Shown here one piece after another: positions 18,135-26,571 of a stretch of DNA of 64,000 bases; position 1 is the stretch's first letter; each line of letters opens with the position of its first letter. The position numbers and the translations under genes were made by a program. This stretch comes from Psychrobium sp051201665 (GTDB lineage Bacteria; Pseudomonadota; Gammaproteobacteria; Enterobacterales; Psychrobiaceae): NCBI RefSeq assembly GCF_051201665.1, contig NZ_CP179210.1:4225774-4289773 (forward strand), read 5' to 3'. A model generated the notes under the pieces. The model made no database searches, was not told the DNA's origin, and saw nothing but the letters and a program-made list of their open reading frames with translations.

Positions 18135-19112
18135 ATGCAATTAAGCGATAACCATGGTCGTAAGTTCTATTATTTACGCCTTTCAATTACCGACGTATGC
18201 AATTTCAAATGCGAATATTGCCTGCCGGATGGTTATCAACACACCCAAAAACAATGTTTTTTATCCGTTGATGAAATAAGACGAACAGTTGAAAGTTTCG
18301 CAGCTGTAGGGACTGAAAAAGTTAGAGTTACCGGCGGTGAGCCGGGTTTACGCAAAGACTTACCACAAATCATTGAAGCGATTGCGGCGATACCAAGCAT
18401 CAAAAAAATAGCCATGACCACCAATGGTTACAATCTCGCAAAACACGCACAAACATGGAAAGACGCTGGACTAAGTCAACTCAACATCAGTGTCGATAGC
18501 TTAACCCCCCATCTATTTAATAAAATTACCGGCGTCAATCGCTTTGACGATGTCATGCGCGGTATTGATAAAGCCCTTGAAGTTGGTTTTGACAAAATTA
18601 AACTCAATTCTGTACTCATCAAAGAATTCAACGATAATGAATTACAGCAGTTTTTAGCATTTATTAAGAGCCGTAAAATCGAAATGCGCTTTATTGAATT
18701 AATGGAATGTGGTCAAACTGGTGACTTCTTCAATCAACATCATTTGTCTGGCGACGGCATGAAAACCTTTCTACAACAGCAAGGTTGGGTGCAACAACTG
18801 CGCGCTAAAGACGACGGCCCAGCGCAAGTTTATTCTCATCCAGACTATCAAGGTAGCCTTGGCTTAATTCAACCTTATGCCAAAGACTTTTGTGATACCT
18901 GTAATAGATTACGTGTTAGTGCTGTAGGCAAAATGCATCTGTGTTTGTTTGGTGAAGAAGGCGTGGACATTCGCGACTTAATTCAACACGACGAACAACA
19001 ACCTCAACTTATTGATCGCTTACAACAAGCGGTGCAAACCAAAAAAGTTAGCCACTATTTACAACAAGGTAATACAGGTAATACACCGCACCTTGCATCT
19101 ATTGGCGGCTAA
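18135..19112 (+). CDS. moaA: GTP 3',8-cyclase MoaA
   Basis: A 325-residue radical-SAM enzyme for the first step of molybdenum cofactor synthesis, rearranging GTP with MoaC to cyclic pyranopterin monophosphate. It shows GRKFYYLRLSITDVCNFKCEYC (SAM cluster CxxxCxxC), VTGGEP, the second cluster CDTCNRLRVSA...CLFG, and the conserved C-terminal GG. ATG 18135 (MQLSDNHGRKF) matches relatives; the upstream in-frame TTG lies in the leader. It is the first gene of moaA-moaD-moaE-modA-modB. moaC and moaB are not in this cluster, unlike in many relatives. Confidence 0.95.
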   Translation: MQLSDNHGRKFYYLRLSITDVCNFKCEYCLPDGYQHTQKQCFLSVDEIRRTVESFAAVGTEKVRVTGGEPGLRKDLPQIIEAIAAIPSIKKIAMTTNGYNLAKHAQTWKDAGLSQLNISVDSLTPHLFNKITGVNRFDDVMRGIDKALEVGFDKIKLNSVLIKEFNDNELQQFLAFIKSRKIEMRFIELMECGQTGDFFNQHHLSGDGMKTFLQQQGWVQQLRAKDDGPAQVYSHPDYQGSLGLIQPYAKDFCDTCNRLRVSAVGKMHLCLFGEEGVDIRDLIQHDEQQPQLIDRLQQAVQTKKVSHYLQQGNTGNTPHLASIGG

Positions 19113-19125
19113 TCAAGGAATTCTT

Positions 19126-19377
19126 ATGTTATCTATTGTGTTTTTCGCCCAAACTCGAGAAATTATTGGCCAAGGCGGACTAACATTACCCTTTGAATCA
19201 GCATTTAGTGATTTAGAAATGCTTCGGGCACATTTGGCTAACACCAATGACAAATGGGATTTGGCACTCACACGAGATAAATTATTGGTAGCAGTCAATC
19301 AAGAAATGAGCCCATGGGATACCGAAATAAAAGACGGTGACGAAGTTGCGTTCTTTCCACCGGTAACAGGCGGTTAA
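19126..19377 (+). CDS. moaD: Molybdopterin synthase small subunit MoaD
   Basis: An 83-residue ubiquitin-like sulfur carrier ending in PPVTGG; the terminal GG is thiocarboxylated and delivers sulfur to the MoaE subunit. ATG 19126 follows AAGGA with proper spacing and 13 bp after moaA's stop; longer in-frame versions would run back into moaA. moaE starts 2 bp after its stop. Confidence 0.95.
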   Translation: MLSIVFFAQTREIIGQGGLTLPFESAFSDLEMLRAHLANTNDKWDLALTRDKLLVAVNQEMSPWDTEIKDGDEVAFFPPVTGG

Positions 19378-19379
19378 TC

Positions 19380-19850
19380 ATGATTAGTGTGCAAACAGCT
19401 GACTTTGATATATCGGCGCTTTACCAGCAAATCACAGCACGAGAAAACAACCCGCTAGGTTATGGCGCCATCATTACCTTTGTTGGCAAGGTCCGTGACT
19501 TTAATTTAGAGCAAGAAGTCAGTGCGCTATCATTAGAGCATTACCCCGGCATGACAGAAAAAACATTGGCCAATATTAGCCAGCAAGCGATGGAGCGTTG
19601 GCCAATTGCAACACCGATTATTATTCATCGCATTGGCGAACTAGCGCCTGGCGATCAAATTGTTTATATCGGTGTTGCTAGTGCTCATCGTAAAGCGGCT
19701 TTTGAAGCCTGTGAATTTATTATCGACTTCTTAAAAACCAAAGCGCCGTTCTGGAAAAAAGAATCAAATGCAGACGGCGACAAATGGTTAAATGAGCGAG
19801 AGTCAGATCACCAAGCGGCTAATAAATGGAGCCAAGATACTAGTGAATAG
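19380..19850 (+). CDS. moaE: Molybdopterin synthase large subunit MoaE
   Basis: A 156-residue catalytic subunit that converts cyclic pyranopterin monophosphate to molybdopterin with MoaD. Typical blocks are GAIITFVGKVRD, LEHYPGMTE, HRIGELAPGD, the SAHRKAAFEAC segment and the lysine-rich K(T)KAPFWKKE active-site loop. Length is normal. It lies 2 bp after moaD and 4 bp before the modA ATG, so one transcript is likely for cofactor synthesis and molybdate uptake. Confidence 0.95.
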   Translation: MISVQTADFDISALYQQITARENNPLGYGAIITFVGKVRDFNLEQEVSALSLEHYPGMTEKTLANISQQAMERWPIATPIIIHRIGELAPGDQIVYIGVASAHRKAAFEACEFIIDFLKTKAPFWKKESNADGDKWLNERESDHQAANKWSQDTSE

Positions 19851-19854
19851 CACC

Positions 19855-20604
19855 ATGAAATCACTGCTCTTTACTCTATTAATTATTAGCTCATCATCCA
19901 GTGTTGGTGAAGAGTTAAAAATCGCGGTCGCAGCCAACTTTAAAACAACTGCACAAAAAATTGTCGATAAATTCTCACAAAAAACTTCACATAATGTAAC
20001 ACTAATTAGCGCATCGAGTAGCGCACTAGCAACCCAAATATATCATGGTGCGCCCTATGATTTATTTTTAAGTGCCGATAAAGAGCGTGCTCAATGGCTA
20101 ATCGAGAATGCACGTGCAGATGCAGATTCACTAATACACTATGCCACCGGACAACTCGCTTTTTTCACGCAAAAAGAAAAAATAACGTCAGTAGATGAGC
20201 TAAAAACAAGTATAAAATCGCAAACAGGTAAGTTAGCAATCGCAAACCCCAAGTTTGCACCTTATGGGCTATCGTCATTAGAATTGATAAAAAGAATAGG
20301 CGTTAAAAATGAGGTTTCATCGAAGTTAGTCACAGGTAACAATGTTATTCAAGCCTTGCAGTTTGTCACTAGTGGTAATGCGCAATCAGGCTTTGTATCA
20401 CTAAGCCAGTTAAAAGAAAATAATCAAACAAGTCATTATTTTGTTTTACCTCGTCACCTTTACCCACCGATTAAACAATATGCTGTAATCACAAAACACG
20501 GTAGTTCAAATACAGCAAGTAAAGCGTTTCTTAATTTCTTAACCATACAAAGTAAAACAACTATTTCAAACAGTGGATATTTAATTGGTGACTCCAATGA
20601 GTAA
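19855..20604 (+). CDS. modA: Molybdate ABC transporter substrate-binding protein ModA
   Basis: 249 residues from ATG 19855, starting a signal peptide (MKSLLFTLLIISSSSSVGEE). The mature part begins LKIAVAANF, with SSSALATQIYHGAPYDLFLSAD and NPKFAPYGLSS, all characteristic of periplasmic molybdate/tungstate binding proteins. It delivers molybdate to ModB/ModC. The 3' end overlaps modB by 8 bp. The frame extends upstream into moaE but the signal peptide fixes the start. Confidence 0.94.
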   Translation: MKSLLFTLLIISSSSSVGEELKIAVAANFKTTAQKIVDKFSQKTSHNVTLISASSSALATQIYHGAPYDLFLSADKERAQWLIENARADADSLIHYATGQLAFFTQKEKITSVDELKTSIKSQTGKLAIANPKFAPYGLSSLELIKRIGVKNEVSSKLVTGNNVIQALQFVTSGNAQSGFVSLSQLKENNQTSHYFVLPRHLYPPIKQYAVITKHGSSNTASKAFLNFLTIQSKTTISNSGYLIGDSNE

Positions 20605-21268
20605 TGATTTACAAGCATTATGGCTTACCCTAAAACTTGCTATTTTAACCACATTAATCTTACTGTCCATTAGTCCTTTTATTGCGTGGTGGTTGGCAAA
20701 AACTAAGAATAAACTACGCCCATTATTTGAAGCATTGGTTGCCCTGCCATTGGTGTTACCACCAACAGTACTTGGTTTTTATTTGCTGCTAGCATTTTCA
20801 CCTAATTATTTACCAGGCCAAATTTGGCAATCACTCACAGGTTCAACACTCGCCTTTAGTTTTAGTGGCTTGTTAGTTGGTTCAATTATCTATTCACTCC
20901 CATTTGTTGTGCAACCGCTGCAAGCTGGCTTTGTCACCTTAGGCAATAAAGAATTAGAAGCTGCTAAAACTTTAGGAATGTCCCGTTGGAATACCATCAA
21001 GCACATTATCATTCCCATGACCAAACGCAGCTTTTTACTCGCTGCCGTTATGGGATTTGCCCACACCCTAGGTGAATTTGGCGTGGTATTAATGATTGGC
21101 GGCAATATTCCCGGTGAAACACAAGTATTAGCCATTAGCTTGTTCGAACATGTTGAAGCCTTTGAATATCAACAAGCCCACCAAATAGCAGGCGGTTTAT
21201 TGATTAGCTCGTTGGTGATGTTGGTAGTGATTTATGCGTTTTTACAAAACAAAGATGCTAAAAACTAA
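20597..21268 (+). CDS. modB: Molybdate ABC transporter permease ModB
   Basis: A 223-residue inner-membrane permease with five or six segments and the ABC coupling loop EAAKTLGMSRWNTIKHIIIP. FAHTLGEFGVVLMIGGNIPGET is characteristic of molybdate/sulfate permeases. ATG 20597 overlaps the end of modA, giving translational coupling. The ATPase gene modC is not adjacent as usual: 465 bp carrying a MITE and a long palindrome separate them. Confidence 0.95.
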   Translation: MSNDLQALWLTLKLAILTTLILLSISPFIAWWLAKTKNKLRPLFEALVALPLVLPPTVLGFYLLLAFSPNYLPGQIWQSLTGSTLAFSFSGLLVGSIIYSLPFVVQPLQAGFVTLGNKELEAAKTLGMSRWNTIKHIIIPMTKRSFLLAAVMGFAHTLGEFGVVLMIGGNIPGETQVLAISLFEHVEAFEYQQAHQIAGGLLISSLVMLVVIYAFLQNKDAKN

Positions 21269-21430
21269 TTATTACCTCTGACTTCAAAGCGCGGAGGTTC
21301 CCGTTATGTATTGCCTTATTTTTATAATTGACCAATAAAAAAATCAGGGACGATTTTTTAATATTTTCCACATGGATGCGGATAAAATATGGTATTGAAA
21401 AGTTAATTTTAAAAATGAGATCAGCAATAA

Positions 21431-21587
21431 GACCAATTGCATTAAATATTTGCCCACTTGTACTTGTTAAAATGAACTAAAATGGCGTTGCTCTCAATCC
21501 TAATAGCCAGCTATTAGTCAATCGAGCGCCTTGTTTTAGCTGATTTTCTCTACGCACAACAAGATCACTTACTTAATGCAATTGGTA
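21431..21587. mobile_element. MITE copy A (TACCAATTGCATTAA family) between modB and modC
   Basis: A 157 bp non-coding element with inverted ends GACCAATTGCATTAA (left, first base altered) and TACCAATTGCATTAA (right, read inward), flanked by TAA at 21428-21430 and 21588-21590. It has a perfect central palindrome CTAATAGC-CA-GCTATTAG at 21500-21517. It is nearly identical, in reverse orientation, to the copy at 26899-27057; I see only an altered end and one internal base. Confidence 0.9.
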
Positions 21588-21612
21588 TAAATTTGCGGGG
21601 CGCCTTTCTTTT

Positions 21613-21648
21613 AGTTACTTTTCTTTGGCGACGCAAAGAAAAGTAACT
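21613..21648. repeat. 15 bp perfect palindrome upstream of modC
   Basis: AGTTACTTTTCTTTG, loop GCGACG, CAAAGAAAAGTAACT. This sequence type recurs in many proteobacterial intergenic regions in my memory and resembles a REP-like mobile palindrome. As RNA it would form a stable hairpin 85 bp before modC. Confidence 0.8.
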
Positions 21649-21733
21649 GATGTGCTTGAGCATATCTTCAAGTATGCAGATAATGCCTCGAAGTACATCA
21701 TAGTTTGCGCCTTAATAAAAAGAAGAGTTTCCA

Positions 21734-22537
21734 ATGTCACTGAAATTAAACATCAAACAACCGCTACATCACTTCAATTTAGACATTGAAGTAGAGCTTA
21801 CTGTCAGTGGTATTGTCGGGTTATTTGGTGATTCTGGTAGTGGGAAAACCAGTCTCTTGCGAGCGATTGCTGGGCTGAATGAAAAAAGCAGTGGCGACAT
21901 TAGTTTCAACAACCATCAATGGCAACTGAACCCTGGTCAATTATTAAACAATTCAAAAAAGCATAACGCTCAGATCCCGAATATAGGTATGGTGTTTCAA
22001 GATAGCCGCTTGTTTAATCATTTAACGGTTGCTAAGAATTTATCGATAGTTGATCAACTCAATTCATCATCGCGTTTAGCCTCACTCATCGAAGACTTTG
22101 GTATTGAACCATTACTTAATAAAGTGTGTAGTTTGCTATCAGCAGGTCAGCAACAACGTGTGGCAATAGTGCGCAGTTTAGTGGCTAACCCTAAATTATT
22201 GTTACTCGATGAGCCTTTATCGGCGCTTGATAACAACGCGAAACAGCAGTTGATGTTAGCGCTGAAAAACTATAGTCAGCAGCACCAATTGCCAATGATT
22301 TATGTCAGTCACCACATTGATGAAATTGATTATTTATGTGATGAATTAATGTTAATTAAGCAAGGAAAAATCGTCGAGCATGGCGATTGCCATGCCGTGT
22401 TAACAAACCACCAACTATTGCCTCATCTTAGCGATGTATTAAGCGTTGATGAGATAACAAAGCAAGTCACATTGCAGTTAAGTGATGACGCTTTTGCTCA
22501 ATTATCTAGTCATAAAACGATTAGCATCGCTAAATAA
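21734..22537 (+). CDS. modC: Molybdate ABC transporter ATPase ModC, short form
   Basis: 267 residues with Walker A GDSGSGKTS near residue 32, Q-loop MVFQDSRLF, signature LSAGQQQRV (the usual second G replaced by A), Walker B LLLLDEPLSALD and switch YVSHHIDE. E. coli ModC is about 350 residues and ends in a TOBE/MOP molybdate-binding domain. Here the protein stops about 50 residues after the ATPase core, so that regulatory domain is missing. It belongs to the mod operon by function but must either read through the MITE and palindrome or have its own promoter. Confidence 0.9.
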   Translation: MSLKLNIKQPLHHFNLDIEVELTVSGIVGLFGDSGSGKTSLLRAIAGLNEKSSGDISFNNHQWQLNPGQLLNNSKKHNAQIPNIGMVFQDSRLFNHLTVAKNLSIVDQLNSSSRLASLIEDFGIEPLLNKVCSLLSAGQQQRVAIVRSLVANPKLLLLDEPLSALDNNAKQQLMLALKNYSQQHQLPMIYVSHHIDEIDYLCDELMLIKQGKIVEHGDCHAVLTNHQLLPHLSDVLSVDEITKQVTLQLSDDAFAQLSSHKTISIAK

Positions 22538-22651
22538 ATCAACGGATTACCTGTTTAACCCTCGTATTGCTCACATCATCAGCGCCCTTAACTGGTGTTA
22601 TGTCGGCGTTGTAAGCTATAATTTGCGCACTTTTATTACGCAGAACCCACC

Positions 22652-24991
22652 ATGAAAACTCCAATTGAAAAGCCAACAGCGCCGCCGATTAACGAATATC
22701 CACGTTATTGGGCAGAATGCTATGGCACAGCGCCATTTTTACCGACGACGCGCAAAGAAATGGACCAACTTGGCTGGGATAGCTGTGACATCATTATTGT
22801 TTCTGGTGATGCCTATGTCGACCATCCAAGCTTTGGCATGGCGGTTATTGGTCGTGTTCTTGAAGCACAAGGCTATCGTGTTGGCATCATTGCGCAACCA
22901 GACTGGGATAATAAAGATGCTTTTATGGCGCTTGGTAAACCAAATTTATTTTTCGGGGTAACCGCAGGTAACATGGATTCAATGATTAACCGCTATACGG
23001 CTGATCGTAAAATTCGTCACGATGATGCTTATACTCCTAATAATGAAGGTGGTAAACGCCCAGATCGCGCTGTATTAATCTACTCACAACGTTGTCGTGA
23101 AGCCTATAAAGAAGTGCCTATCGTTTTAGGTGGTATTGAGGCTAGTCTGCGCCGTTTAGCACATTATGACTACTGGTCAGACAAAGTACGCCGTTCAGTA
23201 TTGTTTGATGCAAAAGCTGATATTTTATTGTTTGGTAATGCAGAACGCGCGCTCGTTGAATTAGCCTATCGCATTGCTAACAAGGTACCGATTGAAGAAA
23301 TCAACGACATTGCGGGCACCGCAATTATCGTTAAGGATGTCCCTGAAGGTTTTAGAGAAATAGATTCAACCCGCATTGAAAAACCTAGCAAGGCGATGGT
23401 TAAACCAATGATTAACCCGTATGCAACGGAAACGGACTGTAAAAACGATGCTGATAAAGCACCTGAGGAAGCAAAAAATCCTGCTCAGGTTATTACCGTT
23501 AGACCTTCTCGTCATGATTCAAATACTACAGTTGTTCGTATTCCATCATACGAAAAGCTAAAGAATGACAAAGTACTATACGCCCATGCTGCGCGTATTA
23601 TGCATTTAGAAGTTAATCCATATTCTGGACGTGCGTTAATTCAACAGCACGGTGACCGTCAATTATGGGTTAACAAAGCGCCTATTCCATTAACCACCGA
23701 AGAAATGGATTTTGTGTTTGGATTGTTTTACGCTCGCGTACCACATCCAAGTTATGGCAAGGCTAAAATCCCTGCCTATGACATGATTAAAACATCAGTT
23801 AATATCATGCGTGGCTGTTTTGGTGGCTGTTCATTCTGTTCTATCACCGAACATGAAGGCCGTATTATTCAAAGTCGTTCAAAAGAGTCTATCTTGGATG
23901 AACTTGGGCAGATTCGCGATAAAGTACCGGGCTTTACCGGCACAATTTCAGATTTAGGCGGCCCAACCGCCAATATGTATCGTTTAGGTTGTAGCGATCC
24001 AAAAGCTGAAATTAACTGTCGTCATCCATCTTGTGTATTCCCTAAGATCTGTAGCAAGCTAGATACAGACCACAAACACACCATCGATTTATACCGCGAA
24101 GCGCGCCAAGTACCGGGCATTAAGAAAATCTTAATTGCCTCTGGCGTGCGTTATGATTTAGCGGTTGAATCGCCAGAATACGTCAAAGAGCTGGTACAAC
24201 ATCACGTGGGCGGTTATTTAAAAATAGCACCAGAACATACTGAAAAGAAAACCTTAGATTTGATGATGAAGCCAGAAATGACTTCATATGACAAGTTTAA
24301 AGACATGTTCTATCAATTCAGTGAAGAAGCCGGCAAAAAGCAATACATGATCCCTTATTTCATCTCTGCTCACCCAGGCAGTACCGATGAAGACATGTTG
24401 AATCTAGCATTGTGGCTTAAGAGTAATGATTTTGAGTGTGATCAGGTACAGAACTTCTACCCATCGCCAATGTGTAATGCGACAGCGATGTATCACTCAG
24501 AAACTAACCCGCTGAAAAAAGTGAAATACAAAAAGAAAGGCGAAGAATTGTTTGTGGCTAAGGGCGAGCGTCAGCGCCGACTGCACAAAGCATTCTTACG
24601 CTATCACGATCCAGCCAACTGGCCACTGATCCGCCAAGCACTTACTCGCATGGGCATGAAATATCTGATTGGTACCAAGAAGCATTGTTTAGTACCAGAC
24701 GAGCACGAAGAAGCACGCGTTGCAGCAACTATGCGTAGCCGTGAGTCGAGCCGTCATGGCAATAAACGTTTTGCGACTAAAAACCCGAAACAGCCAGATA
24801 TTCGTAACGACAAACCAACTTTTGGTAAGGGTAAAGGAAAATCGGTTTATGGTGACAGCAAAACGACGCCCGTTGAAAAAGCAGCTGCGCCAGCGAAGAA
24901 AAAGCCAAAATCTAAAACAAAACCGAATCAACGCAAGCGTTCTTCGTTGTCTGGTAAGCCTGCACTGGGGGCAAGACCAGATAGGGTTTAA
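22652..24991 (+). CDS. ygiQ: YgiQ-family radical SAM protein
   Basis: 779 residues of the UPF0313/YgiQ family. An N-terminal domain contains PTTRKEMDQLGWDSCDIIIV and GGIEASLRRLAHYDYW. The radical-SAM cluster motif is RGCFGGCSFCS (CxxxCxxC), and TISDLGGPTANMY and YFISAHPGSTDEDM follow. The tail, about residues 700-779, is lysine/arginine-rich and low in complexity (KKKPKSKTKPNQRKR). The reaction of the family is unknown to me. Length is slightly above typical because of the basic tail. Confidence 0.93.
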   Translation: MKTPIEKPTAPPINEYPRYWAECYGTAPFLPTTRKEMDQLGWDSCDIIIVSGDAYVDHPSFGMAVIGRVLEAQGYRVGIIAQPDWDNKDAFMALGKPNLFFGVTAGNMDSMINRYTADRKIRHDDAYTPNNEGGKRPDRAVLIYSQRCREAYKEVPIVLGGIEASLRRLAHYDYWSDKVRRSVLFDAKADILLFGNAERALVELAYRIANKVPIEEINDIAGTAIIVKDVPEGFREIDSTRIEKPSKAMVKPMINPYATETDCKNDADKAPEEAKNPAQVITVRPSRHDSNTTVVRIPSYEKLKNDKVLYAHAARIMHLEVNPYSGRALIQQHGDRQLWVNKAPIPLTTEEMDFVFGLFYARVPHPSYGKAKIPAYDMIKTSVNIMRGCFGGCSFCSITEHEGRIIQSRSKESILDELGQIRDKVPGFTGTISDLGGPTANMYRLGCSDPKAEINCRHPSCVFPKICSKLDTDHKHTIDLYREARQVPGIKKILIASGVRYDLAVESPEYVKELVQHHVGGYLKIAPEHTEKKTLDLMMKPEMTSYDKFKDMFYQFSEEAGKKQYMIPYFISAHPGSTDEDMLNLALWLKSNDFECDQVQNFYPSPMCNATAMYHSETNPLKKVKYKKKGEELFVAKGERQRRLHKAFLRYHDPANWPLIRQALTRMGMKYLIGTKKHCLVPDEHEEARVAATMRSRESSRHGNKRFATKNPKQPDIRNDKPTFGKGKGKSVYGDSKTTPVEKAAAPAKKKPKSKTKPNQRKRSSLSGKPALGARPDRV

Positions 24992-25078
24992 CAAAATAAG
25001 AACATAGATATAATTGATTAACCACTGAAATATAATAAGAATAGCTAAAATCAATAGCTACTCTTATTAATACTAGTT

Positions 25079-25279
25079 CTAAGTCAATTCACTATTTTTG
25101 GGAGCGCCGACATAATATATGAGAGCCAAAAAATTGAATCCAGGAATCAGTCCTAAACATATAGCTAATTTAGTATTCATATGTTTTTTCCTTGCGAGCA
25201 AAAAACATAATAAACAAAAACAAAGTGTTTCTATAACCACCAATATAATGGCTGTCTGAAGATTACTATTTGCGAACAT
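25079..25279 (-). CDS. Small membrane protein, unknown
   Basis: 66 residues with two hydrophobic segments (about 10-28 and 37-57) separated by a basic loop ARKKHMNTK. A GAGGT ribosome site lies before the ATG. No family recognised. It sits just left of the 311 bp IS5-end element. Confidence 0.55.
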   Translation of the reverse strand: MFANSNLQTAIILVVIETLCFCLLCFLLARKKHMNTKLAICLGLIPGFNFLALIYYVGAPKNSELT

Positions 25280-25315
25280 TTAGATACCTCATAAATTTAT
25301 CTAGGATAAGATATA

Positions 25316-25626
25316 GGGTCTGTTGATCTTTGTGGTTCAAATTTTGTTCAATCTAAAAGGAGTTTGGGCAAGGCATGAGGATTGATGCTGGGTTTACCCC
25401 AGTGAATGACGAATAACGCAGCACAAAATACTTTTAGGTGAATCCTACGGACAGCATTTGTTTGTTATTTCTACGGCGTTATCGCCTATTCATGTATTGC
25501 TACAGGGATGTAGCTCATTAGGATAATGCAGGAGCTATTATCGAGCCAGCTACACCACATAGGCTCTGCCTTGTAGAAACCCCAAACAAATTGCTGCAAA
25601 AATGAACTCAAAAGATCAACAGCCCC
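25316..25626. mobile_element. 311 bp non-autonomous element with IS5-type ends
   Basis: Left end GGGTCTGTTGATCTTTG and right end (read inward) GGGGCTGTTGATCTTTT are inverted repeats that match the ends of the IS at 26571-27585. A TA dinucleotide flanks both sides (25314-25315, 25627-25628). No transposase frame lies inside, so it is a MITE or internally deleted IS mobilisable by that family. Its right end supplies the last codons and stop of the exported-protein gene at 25616-26463. Confidence 0.7.
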
Positions 25627-26463
25627 TAGTAATGGAGTATTTATATCTTCCTCCACTAGCTCTATGGTGAGTAATGGTAACACCATATCGCCGTGCTCTC
25701 TCAATAAAGTCATTCATTCGATCTTTAGTAGTGAAGCTATAGTCTCCAATTAAACTTTCTCCCTGATCAGTAATTCTATTTGAATCAGAATCTTGCGCCG
25801 ATTTAGGAACATAAGTCAGGGTATAGCCTTGATCTTGCATAGCAGGTGGCCTAAATTTAACAGAACTCCCATCATCAAAAATAAACACAACATTCATATC
25901 TCTTAAAACATCTAAGGGATATTTCAATAATGGTAAAGATCCAGCTACCTGAACAGCATTGTGTATATAATAATCTAAAGGGTAATTAGCTTTATACCAA
26001 TCACTTACAACAACGTGATTACTTGAATTTCTAGCAATATCCCAAGCACTAGCCAATCCACTATCAGCAGGAATATTTATACCCCTAGTAGCTTGTCTTA
26101 AATGCCTAACCAATGGTGTTCTATGTAATCTACGCACTTGATTAATTACATCATTAGAAATACGTAAAGTTGACACTTTAAAATCTAATTCTGGATCATT
26201 TCCTCCTTTTAATAACCACCTTGCAGATATCTTCCACCCATATACTTTATTTTCTAATACATTTATAACTATAAAGTCATCAACAAACCTTGTACTAGAT
26301 TCCGTTGTTTTTGAACATACTATATTCAATACTTTTTTATAAGCAGTAGAAGGAGCGCAATTATTACAAACTAAAGTAGTAGCAGATGCACTATAGGGTG
26401 TAAGAGAGAGTAGTAAGTAACAACTAACAACTAACAACTAACAACTAACAAAATTCGAACCAT
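25616..26463 (-). pseudogene. Exported protein of unknown function, switched off by heptamer repeats and fused to an element end
   Basis: The ATG at 26463 has a good ribosome site (AAAGGGA) and starts MVRILLVVSC, but hits TAG inside a heptamer repeat. The long frame of about 270 residues (SYSASATTLVCNNCAPS...) follows the repeat in another frame. If two TTGTTAG units were absent, the ATG would read through as a perfect signal peptide MVRILLVVSCYLLLSLTPYS. In the present state only non-ATG starts such as TTG 26437 give the long product. The 3' end reads ACT-AGG-GGC-TGT-TGA, the last codons coming from the 311 bp element. The mature part has paired cysteines (CNNC); no family recognised. Confidence 0.6.
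26417..26451 (-). repeat. Heptanucleotide repeat (TTGTTAG)4-TTGTTAC in signal-peptide codons
   Basis: Four exact TTGTTAG units (26451-26424) plus TTGTTAC (26423-26417), read on the minus strand, starting 12 bp after the ATG at 26463. Three units in total keep the ATG in frame with the exported protein. Any count that puts three or more TTGTTAG units together creates TAG in that frame. Five units are present, so the ATG-initiated product is OFF. Confidence 0.93.
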
Positions 26464-26571
26464 ATTAATATCCCTTTAAAATAAATTTGGTAAAGGAACC
26501 CTATCATTCTCCTTTTTAAATATGAATACGTCTTTTCTCTATGTTTTAAAAAGAAACTACAGCTTTTGTCG

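Noticed and set aside
25486..25713. 75-codon frame on the minus strand
   Set aside because: It lies across the 311 bp element and the end of the exported-protein gene in another frame, with no ribosome site or coding signal.
26417..26451. CRISPR-like or other array
   Set aside because: Units are 7 bp, contiguous and without spacers; a simple tandem repeat. No CRISPR array or cas gene is seen anywhere in the window.
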